From Xylocopa sonorina (lineage: Eukaryota; Arthropoda; Insecta; Hymenoptera; Apidae), in the NCBI RefSeq assembly GCF_050948175.1, contig NW_027490149.1, positions 1,116,001-1,180,000 of the forward strand: a stretch of DNA of 64,000 bases, in the 5' to 3' direction. Under the pieces are notes generated by a model, which saw only the letters and a program-made list of their open reading frames with translations, was not told the DNA's origin and searched no databases. Each line of letters starts with the position of its first letter. Position 1 is the first letter of the stretch. Made by a program: the position numbers and the translations under genes. Shown here in pieces: positions 53,429 to 64,000 of the stretch.

Positions 53429-54877
53429 TTGCAAGGAAATAGCGTTTGCAGATGTCTACGTATCGTAGCAATAGAGTTCTTATGATCCTTAAAACGCGAT
53501 ATCGCATCTCATTTCTATGTTTCATGGTAAGATATAATATGATTTGCGGACTGTTATGTATTCCTCGTCTACATTTCAAATGAATGTAAACGCGACTCTT
53601 CCTTGCTAGGAAATAGCGTTTGTAGATGTCTACGTATCGTAGCAATAGAGTTCTAATGCTTCTTAAAACGCGATATCGCATCTCATTTCTATGTTTCATG
53701 GTAAGATATAATATGATTTTCTAAGTGTTATGTAGTCCTCGTCTACACTTCAAATGAATGTGAATGCGACACTTCCTCGCTAGGAAATAGCGTTTGCAGA
53801 TGTCTACGTATCGTAGAAATAGGGTTCTAATGCTTCTTAAAACGCGATATCGCATCTCATTTCTATGTTTCATGGTAAGATATAATATGATTTTCTAAGT
53901 GTTATGTAGTCCTCGTCTACACTTCAAATGAATGTAAATGCGACACTTCCTTGCAAGGAAATAGCGTTTGCAGATGTCTACGTATCGTAGCAATAGAGTT
54001 CTAATGATTCTTAAAACGCGATATCGCATCTCATGTCTATGTTTCATGGTAAGATATAATATGATTTGCGAAGTGTTATGTATTCCTCGTCTACACATCA
54101 AATGAATGTAAATGCGACACTTCCTTGCAAGGAAATAGCGTTTGCAGATGTCTACGTATCGTAGCAATAGAGTTCTTATGATCCTTAAAACGCGATATCG
54201 CATCTCATTTCTATGTTTCATGGTAAGATATAATATGATTTGCGGACTGTTATGTATTCCTCGTCTACATTTCAAATGAATGTAAACGCGACTCTTCCTT
54301 GCTAGGAAATAGCGTTTGTAGATGTCTACGTATCGTAGCAATAGAGTTCTAATGCTTCTTAAAACGCGATATCGCATCTCATTTCTATGTTTCATGGTAA
54401 GATATAATATGATTTTCTAAGTGTTATGTAGTCCTCGTCTACACTTCAAATGAATGTGAATGCGACACTTCCTCGCTAGGAAATAGCGTTTGCAGATGTC
54501 TACGTATCGTAGAAATAGGGTTCTAATGCTTCTTAAAACGCGATATCGCATCTCATTTCTATGTTTCATGGTAAGATATAATATGATTTTCTAAGTGTTA
54601 TGTAGTCCTCGTCTACACTTCAAATGAATGTAAATGCGACACTTCCTTGCAAGGAAATAGCGTTTGCAGATGTCTACGTATCGTAGCAATAGAGTTCTAA
54701 TGATTCTTAAAACGCGATATCGCATCTCATGTCTATGTTTCATGGTAAGATATAATATGATTTGCGAAGTGTTATGTATTCCTCGTCTACACATCAAATG
54801 AATGTAAATGCGACACTTCCTTGCAAGGAAATAGCGTTTGCAGATGTCTACGTATCGTAGCAATAGAGTTCTTATGA
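53429..54877. repeat. 4-monomer (696-bp) tandem duplication
   Basis: The sequence from 53429 recurs 696 bp later, marked by GCGGACTGTTATG, ACGCGACTCTTCC and GTAGAAATAGGG. The equivalent place after element copy 3 (about 60.7-61.4 kb) has only one copy, so the duplication postdates the separation of these two blocks or was lost from one. Confidence 0.85.
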
Positions 54878-56239
54878 TTCTCAAAACGCGATATCGCATC
54901 TCATTTCTATGTTTCATGGTAAGATATAATATGATTTGCGTAGTGTTATGTATTCCTCGTCTACACTTCAAATGAATGTAAATGCGACACATCTTTGCAA
55001 GGAAATAGCGTTTGCAGATGTCTACGTATCGTAGCAATAGAGTTCTTATGATTCTTAAAACGCTATATCGCATCTCATTTCTATGTTTCATGGTAAGATA
55101 TAATATGATTTGCGGAGTGTTATGTATTCCTCGTCTACACTTCAAGTGAATGTAAATGCGACACTTCCTTGCAAGGAAATAGCGTTTGCAAATGTCTACC
55201 TATCGTAGCAGTAGTATTCTAATGCTTCTTAGAACGCGATGTCGCATCTCATTTCTAAGTTTCATGGTAAGATATAATATGATTTGCGAAGTGTTATGCA
55301 TTCCTCGTCTACACTTCAAATGAATGTAAATGCGACACTTCCTTGCAAGGAAATAGCGTTTGCAGATGTCTAGGTATCGTAGCAATAGAGTTCTAATGCT
55401 TCTTAAACGAGATATTGCATCTCATATCTATGTTTCATGATAAGATATAATATTCATTGCGAAGTGTTATGCATTCCTCGTCTACGATTCTATTGGATGT
55501 AAATGCGACACTTCTTTGCAAGGAAATAGCGTTTGCAGATGTCTACGTATCGTAGCAATAGAGTTCTTATGATCCTTAAAACGAGATATCGCATCTCATT
55601 TCTATGTTTCATGGTAAGATATAATATGATTTGCGAAGTGTTATGTATTCCTCGTCTACACATCAAATGAATGTAAATGCGACACGTCCTTGCAAGGAAA
55701 TAGCGTTTGCAGATGTCTACGTATCGCAGCAATAGAGTCCTTATGATTCTCAAAACGCAATATCGCATCTCATTTCTATGTTTCATGGTAAGATATAATA
55801 TGATTTGCGTAGTGTTATGTATTCCTCGTCTACACTTCAAATTAATGTAAATGCGACACTTCCTTGCAAGGAAATAGCGTTTCCAAGTGTCTACCTATCG
55901 TAGCAGTAGTGTTCTAATGCTTCATAGAACGCGATGTCGCATCTCATTTTTATGTTTCATGGTAAGATATAATATGGTTTGCGAAGTGTTATGTATTCCT
56001 CGTCTACACTTCAAATGAATGTAAATGCGACACTTCCTCGCTAGGAAGTAGCGTTTGCAGATGTCTACGTATCGCAGCAATAGAGTTCAAATGCTTCTTA
56101 AAACGAGATATTGCATCTCATATCTATGTTTCATGGTAAGATATAATATGATTTGCGGAGTGTTATGTATTCCTCGTCTACACTTCAAATGAATGTAAAT
56201 GCGACACTTCCTTGCAAGGAAGTAGCGTTTGCAGATGTC

Positions 56240-57080
56240 TACGTATCGTAGCAATAGAGTTCTTATGATTCTCAAAACGCGATATCGCACCTCATTTCTA
56301 TGTTTCATGGTAAGATATAATATGATTTGCGTAGTGTTATGTATTCCTCGTCTACACTTCAAATGAATGTAAATGCGACCCTTCTTTGCAAGGAAATAGC
56401 GATTATAGATGTCTACGTATCGTAGCAATAGAGTTCTTATGATTCCTAAAGCGCGATATCGCATCTCATTTCTATGTTTCATGGTAAGATATAATATGAT
56501 TTGCGAAGTGTTATGTATTCCTCGTCTACACTTCAAATGAATGTAAATGCGACACTTCCTTGCAAGGAAATAGCGTTTGCAGATGTCTACGTATCGTAGC
56601 AATAGAGTTCTTATGATTCTCAAAACGCGATATCGCATCTCATTTCTATGTTTCATGGTAAGATATAATATGATTTGCGTAGTGTTATGTATTGCTCGTC
56701 TACACTTCAAATGAATGTAAATGCGACACTTCTTTGCAAGGAAATAGCGTTTATAGATGTCTACGTATCGTAGCAATAGAGTTCTTATGATTCTTAAAGC
56801 GCGATATCGCATCTCATTTCTATGTTTCATGGTAAGATATAATATGATTTGCGAAGTGTTATGTATTCCTCGTCTACACTTCAAATGAATGTAAATGCGA
56901 CACTTCCTTGCAAGGAAATAGCGTTTGCAGATGTCTACGTATCGTAGCAATAGAGTTCTTATGATTCTCAAAACGCGATATCGCATCTCATTTCTATGTT
57001 TCATGGTAGGATATAATATGATTTGCGTAGTGTTATGTATTCCTCGTCTACACTTCAAATGAATGTAAATGCGACACTTC
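56240..57080. repeat. Dimeric (348-bp) higher-order stretch
   Basis: GCGTAGTGTTATG occurs with its GTAG at 56331, 56679 and 57027, exactly 348 bp apart. It alternates with monomers carrying GCGAAGTG and TTTATAGATG. The longest minus-strand open frame (56087-57178) covers this stretch. Confidence 0.85.
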
Positions 57081-59580
57081 TTTGCAAGGAAATAGCGTTT
57101 GCAGATGTCTACGTATCGTTGCAATAGAGTTCTAATGCTTCTTAAAACGAGATATTGCATCTCATATCTATGTTTCATGATAAGATATAATATTCATTGC
57201 GGAGTGTTATGTATTCCTCGTCTACACTTCAAATCAATGTAAATGCGACACTTCTTTGCAAGGAAATAGCGTTTGCAGATGTCTACGTATCGTTGCAATA
57301 GAGTTCTTATGATTCTTAAAACGCGATATTGCATCACATTTCTATGTTTAATGGTAAGATATAATATGATTTGCGGAGTGTTATGTATTCCTCGTCTACA
57401 CTTCAAATGAATGTAAATGCGACACTTCTTTGCAAGGAAATAGCGTTTGCAGATGTCTACGTATCGTAGCAATAGAGTTCTAATGCTTCTTAAAACGCGA
57501 TATCGCATCTCATTTCTATGTTTCATGGTGAGATATAATATGATTTGCGAAGTGTTATGTATTCCTCGCCTACACTTCAAATGAATGTAAATGCGACACT
57601 TTCCTGCAAGGAAATTGCGTTTGCAGATGTCTACGTATCGTAGCAATAGAGTTCTTATGATTCTCAAAACGCGATATCGCATCTCATTTCTATGTTTCAT
57701 GGTAAGATATTAAATGATTTGCGAAGTGTCATGTATTCCTCGTCTACACTTCAAATGAATGTAAATGCGACACTTCTTTGCAAGGAAATAGCGTTTGCAG
57801 ATGTCTACGTATCGTTGCAATAGAGTTCTTATGATTCTTAAAACGCGATATCGCATCACATTTCTATGTTTCATGGTAAGATATAATATGATCTGCGGAG
57901 TGTTATGTATTCCTCGTCTACACTTCAAATGAATGTAAATGCGAACTTCCTTGCAAGGAAATAGCGTTTGCAGATGTCTACGTATCGTAGCAATGGATTT
58001 CTGATGCTCCTTAAAACGCGGTATCACATCTCAGTTCTATGTTTCATGGTAAGATATAATATGATTTGCGAAGTGTTATGTATTCCTCGTCTACACTTCA
58101 AATGAATGTAAATGCGACACTTCTTTGCTAGGAAATAGCGTTTGCAGATGTCTACGTATCGTAGCAATAGAGTTCTAATGCTTCTTAAAACGCGATATCG
58201 CATCTCATTTCTATGTTTCATGGTAAGATGTAATATGATTTGCGAAGTGTTATGTATTCCTCGCCTACACTTCAAATGAATGTAAATGCGACACTTCTTT
58301 GCAAGGAAATAGCGTTTGCAGATGTATACGTATCGTTGCAATAGAGTTCTAATGCTTCTTAAAACGCGATATCGCATCTCATTTCTATGTTTCATGGTAA
58401 GATATAATATGATTTGCGAAGTGTTATGTATTCCTCGCCTACACTTCAAATGAATGTAAATGCGACACTTCTTTGCAAGGAAATAGCGTTTGCAGATGTC
58501 TACGTATCGTAGCAATAGAGTTCTAATGCTTCTTAAAACGCGATATCGCATCTCATTTCTATGTTTCATGGTGAGATATAATATGATTTGCGGAGTGTTA
58601 TGTATTCCTCGTCTACACTTCAAATGAATGTAAATGCGACACTTCCTTGCTAGGAAATAGCGTCTGCAGATGTCTAGGTATCGTAGCAATAGAGTTCTAA
58701 TGCTTCTTAAAACGAGATATTGCATCTCATATCTATGTTTCATGATAAGATATAATATTCATTGCGAAGTGTTATGCATTCCTCGTCTACGATTCAAATG
58801 AACGTAAATGCGACAGTTCCTTGCAAGGAAATAGCGTTTGCAGATGTCTACGTATCGTAGCAATATAGTTCTTATGATCCTTAAAACGAGATATCGCATC
58901 TCATTTCTATGTTTCATGGTAAGATATAATATGATTTGCGAAGTCTTATGTATTCCTCGTCTACACATCAAATGAACGTAAATGCGACACTTCCTTGCAA
59001 GGAAATAGCGTTTGCAGATGTCTACGTATCGTAGCAATAGAGTTCTTATGATTCTTAAAACGCGATATCGCATCTCATTTCTATGTTTCATGGTAAGATA
59101 TTATATGATTTGCGAAGTGTCAAGTATTCCTCGTCTACACTTCAAATGAATGTAAATGCGACACTTCCTTGCTAGGAAATAGCGTCTGCAGATGTCTAGG
59201 TATCGTAGCAGTAGAGTTCTAATGCTTCTTAAAACGAGATATTGCATCTCATATCTATGTTTCATGATAAGACATAATATTCATTGCGAAGTGTTATGCA
59301 TTCCTCGTCTACGATTCAAATGAACGTAAATGCGACACTTCCTTGCAAGGAAATAGCGTTTGCAGATGTCTACGTATCGTAGCAACAGAGTTCTAATGCT
59401 TCTTAAAACGCGATATCGCATCGCATTTCTATGTTTCATGGTAAGATGTAATATGATTTGCGAAGTGTTATGTATTCCTCCTCTACACTTCAAATGAATG
59501 TAAACGCGGCACTTCCTTGCAAGGAAATAGCGTCTGCAGATGTCTAGGTATCGTAGCAATTGAGTTCTAATGTTTCTTAA

Positions 59581-59599
59581 CCCTTTTAGTGCCGGACGA
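59581..59599. repeat. Left terminal inverted repeat, element copy 3
   Basis: The 19 bases are unchanged from copies 1 and 2 despite substitutions in the interior. They follow TTAA at 59577-59580. Confidence 0.93.
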
Positions 59600-60361
59600 A
59601 AAAGAGGTGCCTATGCGAGAATAACCGGCCGAATTTCACAGTTTTACTGGGGTTTGGGAAAATACTCATAAAAACCAAACGGGAAAAAGTATTTACATAA
59701 TTCGAAAAGCAGTATACTAAGGATGAAACAGAGAACAAAACAATGACACTAGTTTTTCTTTACTCATTTAAAATTATATAAATAACAAAGGTAAAATCTC
59801 CATAAGAAAAAGTAAACGTTGAGTTCTCTCTTTCAAAACGTATTTGCGCATACAAGGAGCCATCTTTTCATCATAATTCTATACAGACCAATTGTTATGA
59901 AGTATATATTTTGGATTTCAAATGTATTATATAACAAAATAAACAATATTACATAACAAAAATAAAAGAAGAGATCGATTGCATAGTGCGGGCGATAATC
60001 GGATTTTATCTGCTGCAAGACAAGCAGTTGGTATAGGTACTACAACATTGCTGAAACAAAATTTTGAAAGAAGGATCTTAGCCTCGATGAAGTCGTGGCG
60101 TACGAACTGTCAGATAATTATCATAAATATTTCAAATTCGGGGCTACAAGAGAGTCAGGCGTCGTGTGTCCACTTTATCGCTCCAGCGTAAACAGGTTCC
60201 CAGCACACTCCGGTATAGAATGTGTAAAATGTCAGACCCAAATCGGTTTACAAATTCTTTGTCAACGAAATTTGATTATTTACAATCAAATTAGATCATT
60301 TATAAATTTATTAACAGATAAAGTTGTCTCGCAATGCGAAGAGTAACACGTTATTACACGC

Positions 60362-60421
60362 ACGACGATATATCGTCGTTGGCACTTCTGGCAAGTGTAG
60401 CAAACGACGATATATCGTCGT
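60362..60421. repeat. Twin 18-bp palindromes, element copy 3
   Basis: The palindromes lie at 60362-60379 and 60404-60421, both still perfect. The four substitutions that distinguish copy 3 all lie elsewhere in the element. Confidence 0.85.
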
Positions 60422-60436
60422 CCGGCACTAAAAGGG
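60418..60436. repeat. Right terminal inverted repeat, element copy 3
   Basis: The sequence is a perfect reverse complement of 59581-59599 and is followed by TTAA at 60437-60440. Confidence 0.93.
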
Positions 60437-60440
60437 TTAA

Positions 60441-63400
60441 AACGCGATATCGCATCTCATTTCTATGTTTCATGGTAAGATGTAATATGATTTGCGAAGT
60501 GTTATGTATTCCTCGTCTACACTTCAAATGAATGTAAATGCGACACTTCCTTGCAAGGAAATAGCGTTTGCGGATGTCTACGTATCGAAGCAATAGAGTT
60601 CAAATGCTTCTTAAAACGAGATATTGCATCTCATATCTATGTGTCATGATAAGATATAATATTCATTGCGAAGTGTTATGCATTCCTCGTCTACGATTCA
60701 AATGAATGTAAATGCGACACTTCTTTGCAAGGAAATAGCGTTTGCAGATGTCTACGTATCGTAGCAATAGAGTTCTTATGATCCTTAAAACGCGATATCG
60801 CATCTCATTTCTATGTTTCATGGTAAGATATAATATGATTTGCGGACTGTTATGTATTCCTCGTCTACATTTCAAATGAATGTAAACGCGACTCTTCCTT
60901 GCTAGGAAATAGCGTTTGTAGATGTCTACGTATCGTAGCAATAGAGTTCTAATGCTTCTTAAAACGCGATATCGCATCTCATTTCTATGTTTCATGGTAA
61001 GATATAATATGATTTTCTAAGTGTTATGTAGTCCTCGTCTACACTTCAAATGAATGTGAATGCGACACTTCCTCGCTAGGAAATAGCGTTTGCAGATGTC
61101 TACGTATCGTAGAAATAGGGTTCTAATGCTTCTTAAAACGCGATATCGCATCTCATTTCTATGTTTCATGGTAAGATATAATATGATTTTCTAAGTGTTA
61201 TGTAGTCCTCGTCTACACTTCAAATGAATGTAAATGCGACACTTCCTTGCAAGGAAATAGCGTTTGCAGATGTCTACGTATCGTAGCAATAGAGTTCTAA
61301 TGATTCTTAAAACGCGATATCGCATCTCATGTCTATGTTTCATGGTAAGATATAATATGATTTGCGAAGTGTTATGTATTCCTCGTCTACACATCAAATG
61401 AATGTAAATGCGACACTTCCTTGCAAGGAAATAGCGTTTGCAGATGTCTACGTATCGTAGCAATAGAGTTCTTATGATTCTCAAAACGCGATATCGCATC
61501 TCATTTCTATGTTTCATGGTAAGATATAATATGATTTGCGTAGTGTTATGTATTCCTCGTCTACACTTCAAATGAATGTAAATGCGACACTTCTTTGCAA
61601 GGAAATAGCGTTTGCAGATGTCTACGTATCGTAGCAATAGAGTTCTTATGATTCTTAAAACGCTATATCGCATCTCATTTCTATGTTTCATGGTAAGATA
61701 TAATATGATTTGCGGAGTGTTATGTATTCCTCGTCTACACTTCAAATGAATGTAAATGCGACACTTCCTTGCAAGGAAATAGCGTTTGCAAATGTCTACC
61801 TATCGTAGCAGTAGTATTCTAATGCTTCTTAGAACGCGATGTCGCATCTCATTTCTAAGTTTCATGGTAAGATATAATATGATTTGCGAAGTGTTATGCA
61901 TTCCTCGTCTACACTTCAAATGAATGTAAATGCGACACTTCCTTGCAAGGAAATAGCGTTTGCAGATGTCTAGGTATCGTAGCAATAGAGTTCTAATGCT
62001 TCTTAAACGAGATATTGCATCTCATATCTATGTTTCATGATAAGATATAATATTCATTGCGAAGTGTTATGCATTCCTCGTCTACGATTCTATTGGATGT
62101 AAATGCGACACTTCTTTGCAAGGAAATAGCGTTTGCAGATGTCTACGTATCGTAGCAATAGAGTTCTTATGATCCTTAAAACGAGATATCGCATCTCATT
62201 TCTATGTTTCATGGTAAGATATAATATGATTTGCGAAGTGTTATGTATTCCTCGTCTACACATCAAATGAATGTAAATGCGACACGTCCTTGCAAGGAAA
62301 TAGCGTTTGCAGATGTCTACGTATCGCAGCAATAGAGTCCTTATGATTCTCAAAACGCAATATCGCATCTCATTTCTATGTTTCATGGTAAGATATAATA
62401 TGATTTGCGTAGTGTTATGTATTCCTCGTCTACACTTCAAATTAATGTAAATGCGACACTTCCTTGCAAGGAAATAGCGTTTCCAAGTGTCTACCTATCG
62501 TAGCAGTAGTGTTCTAATGCTTCATAGAACGCGATGTCGCATCTCATTTTTATGTTTCATGGTAAGATATAATATGGTTTGCGAAGTGTTATGTATTCCT
62601 CGTCTACACTTCAAATGAATGTAAATGCGACACTTCCTCGCTAGGAAGTAGCGTTTGCAGATGTCTACGTATCGCAGCAATAGAGTTCAAATGCTTCTTA
62701 AAACGAGATATTGCATCTCATATCTATGTTTCATGGTAAGATATAATATGATTTGCGGAGTGTTATGTATTCCTCGTCTACACTTCAAATGAATGTAAAT
62801 GCGACACTTCCTTGCAAGGAAGTAGCGTTTGCAGATGTCTACGTATCGTAGCAATAGATTTCTTATGATTCTCAAAACGCGATATCGCACCTCATTTCTA
62901 TGTTTCATGGTAAGATATAATATGATTTGCGTAGTGTTATGTATTCCTCGTCTACACTTCAAATGAATGTAAATGCGACACTTCTTTGCAAGGAAATAGC
63001 GTTTGCAGATGTCTACGTATCGTAGCAATAGAGTTCTTATGATTCTTAAAACGCTATATCGCATCTCATTTCTATGTTTCATGGTAAGATATAATATGAT
63101 TTGCGGAGTGTTATGTATTCCTCGTCTACACTTCAAATGAATGTAAATGCGACACTTCCTTGCAAGGAAATAGCGTTTGCAAATGTCTACCTATCGTAGC
63201 AGTAGTATTCTAATGCTTCTTAGAACGCGATGTCGCATCTCATTTCTAAGTTTCATGGTAAGATATAATATGATTTGCGAAGTGTTATGCATTCCTCGTC
63301 TACACTTCAAATGAATGTAAATGCGACACTTCCTTGCAAGGAAATAGCGTTTGCAGATGTCTAGGTATCGTAGCAATAGAGTTCTAATGCTTCTTAAACG

Positions 63401-64000
63401 AGATATTGCATCTCATATCTATGTTTCATGATAAGATATAATATTCATTGCGAAGTGTTATGCATTCCTCGTCTACGATTCTATTGGATGTAAATGCGAC
63501 ACTTCTTTGCAAGGAAATAGCGTTTGCAGATGTCTACGTATCGTAGCAATAGAGTTCTTATGATCCTTAAAACGAGATATCGCATCTCATTTCTATGTTT
63601 CATGGTAAGATATAATATGATTTGCGAAGTGTTATGTATTCCTCGTCTACACATCAAATGAATGTAAATGCGACACGTCCTTGCAAGGAAATAGCGTTTG
63701 CAGATGTCTACGTATCGCAGCAATAGAGTCCTTATGATTCTCAAAACGCAATATCGCATCTCATTTCTATGTTTCATGGTAAGATATAATATGATTTGCG
63801 TAGTGTTATGTATTCCTCGTCTACACTTCAAATTAATGTAAATGCGACACTTCCTTGCAAGGAAATAGCGTTTCCAAGTGTCTACCTATCGTAGCAGTAG
63901 TGTTCTAATGCTTCATAGAACGCGATGTCGCATCTCATTTTTATGTTTCATGGTAAGATATAATATGGTTTGCGAAGTGTTATGTATTCCTCGTCTACAC
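60441..64000. repeat. 174-bp satellite array, terminal segment
   Basis: Satellite resumes in phase after element copy 3 and runs off the window end. Up to about 62.98 kb it parallels the array that follows element copy 2 (offset 7296, then 6600 once the extra four monomers of that copy are passed). The last kilobase is a tandem repeat of 61.5-62.6 kb. The array therefore continues beyond the window. Confidence 0.98.
61500..64000. repeat. 8-monomer (1391-bp) tandem duplication at window end
   Basis: Bases about 62891-64000 repeat 61500-62609 at an offset of 1391 (eight monomers less one base). Both carry CTATTGGATG, CATCTCATTTCTAAG and GTAGCAGTAGTATTC. The second copy is cut by the window end. 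Confidence 0.85.

Larger units (their letters stand above)
53145..59576. repeat. 174-bp satellite array, segment between element copies 2 and 3
   Basis: This is continuous 174-bp satellite, mostly class A, with high uniformity between neighbouring monomers. It holds the longest minus-strand open frame of the window (56087-57178, 363 codons, about six monomers), which exists because these neighbours lack the class B substitutions that create TGA in that frame. It contains a 4-monomer tandem duplication (53429-54877) and a dimeric stretch (about 56240-57080). No gene, promoter or RNA gene is recognisable. Confidence 0.98.
59581..60436. mobile_element. piggyBac-like non-autonomous element, copy 3
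   Basis: This copy has the same 856-bp length, termini and TTAA duplication (59577-59580 and 60437-60440), 7296 bp downstream of copy 2. By eye it differs from copies 1 and 2 at four positions: G at 59704, A at 59811, C at 59884 and A at 60058. The flanking satellite carries the same private variants as the other copies, apart from CAATTGAG in place of CAATAGAG on the left. It is therefore an older or independently mutated duplicate of the same single insertion. All three copies keep intact ends, so each could in principle be mobilised in trans by a related transposase. Confidence 0.9.
58600..62980. repeat. Third copy of the element-bearing region
   Basis: Starting about 58.6 kb, the sequence follows 51.3 kb onward at an offset of 7296, through element copy 3 and its right flank. 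It then follows 54.6-56.4 kb at an offset of 6600. Substitutions are more frequent in the left satellite flank than inside the element. Both limits are approximate. Confidence 0.8.

Noticed and set aside
1..64000. CENP-B box or telomeric repeat
   Set aside because: I found no TTCG-type CENP-B consensus in the monomer and no TTAGG or TTAGGG run.

Overview
The whole window is satellite DNA. About 350 head-to-tail copies of a 174-bp AT-rich monomer, all in one orientation, run from the first base to the last. They are interrupted only by three copies of one 856-bp transposon-like element. I see no protein-coding gene, rRNA, tRNA or CRISPR array. This points to a eukaryotic chromosome, in a centromeric, pericentromeric or other heterochromatic block. 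The 856-bp element has TTAA target duplications and CCC-initial inverted repeats, as in the piggyBac superfamily, which is common in insects. An insect is therefore plausible, but I cannot name a species.

Layout. Positions 1-5.4 kb hold short higher-order repeats (7-mer and 11-mer spacing). A block of about 7.85 kb (5402-13247) recurs at 29775-37620. A 3653-bp unit (21 monomers) sits in perfect tandem at 13578-17230 and 17231-20883. A region of about 6.6 kb (19478-26121) recurs at 38111-45798, where the second copy is longer by exactly six monomers (1044 bp). Between 25.9 and 29.8 kb lies a more divergent monomer class with its own 8-mer repeat. From 45926 to 53318 a 3.58-kb unit containing the 856-bp element is present twice. 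A third copy of the element and its flanks lies at 58.6-63 kb, and the window ends inside a 1391-bp tandem duplication.

Monomer anatomy. The consensus holds several short dyads: GCGATATCGC, TTCCTTGCAAGGAA, and CTACG-TAT-CGTAG. Two main monomer haplotypes (A and B below) differ by a linked set of substitutions over about 100 bp. A third class (C) is marked by AAACCGCG and TAGTCCTCG. Because 174 = 3 x 58, one minus-strand frame stays open through consecutive class A monomers and gives long, highly basic open frames of up to 363 codons. Class B monomers close that frame with TGA, so I treat these frames as by-products of the repeat and not as genes.

The window records how such an array evolves: unequal exchange in whole-monomer steps, block duplication at scales from 174 bp to nearly 8 kb, a short conversion-like patch, and one transposon insertion that was then multiplied by the array's own amplification. 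All identities come from reading and aligning by eye. Boundaries given as approximate are good to a few tens of bases.
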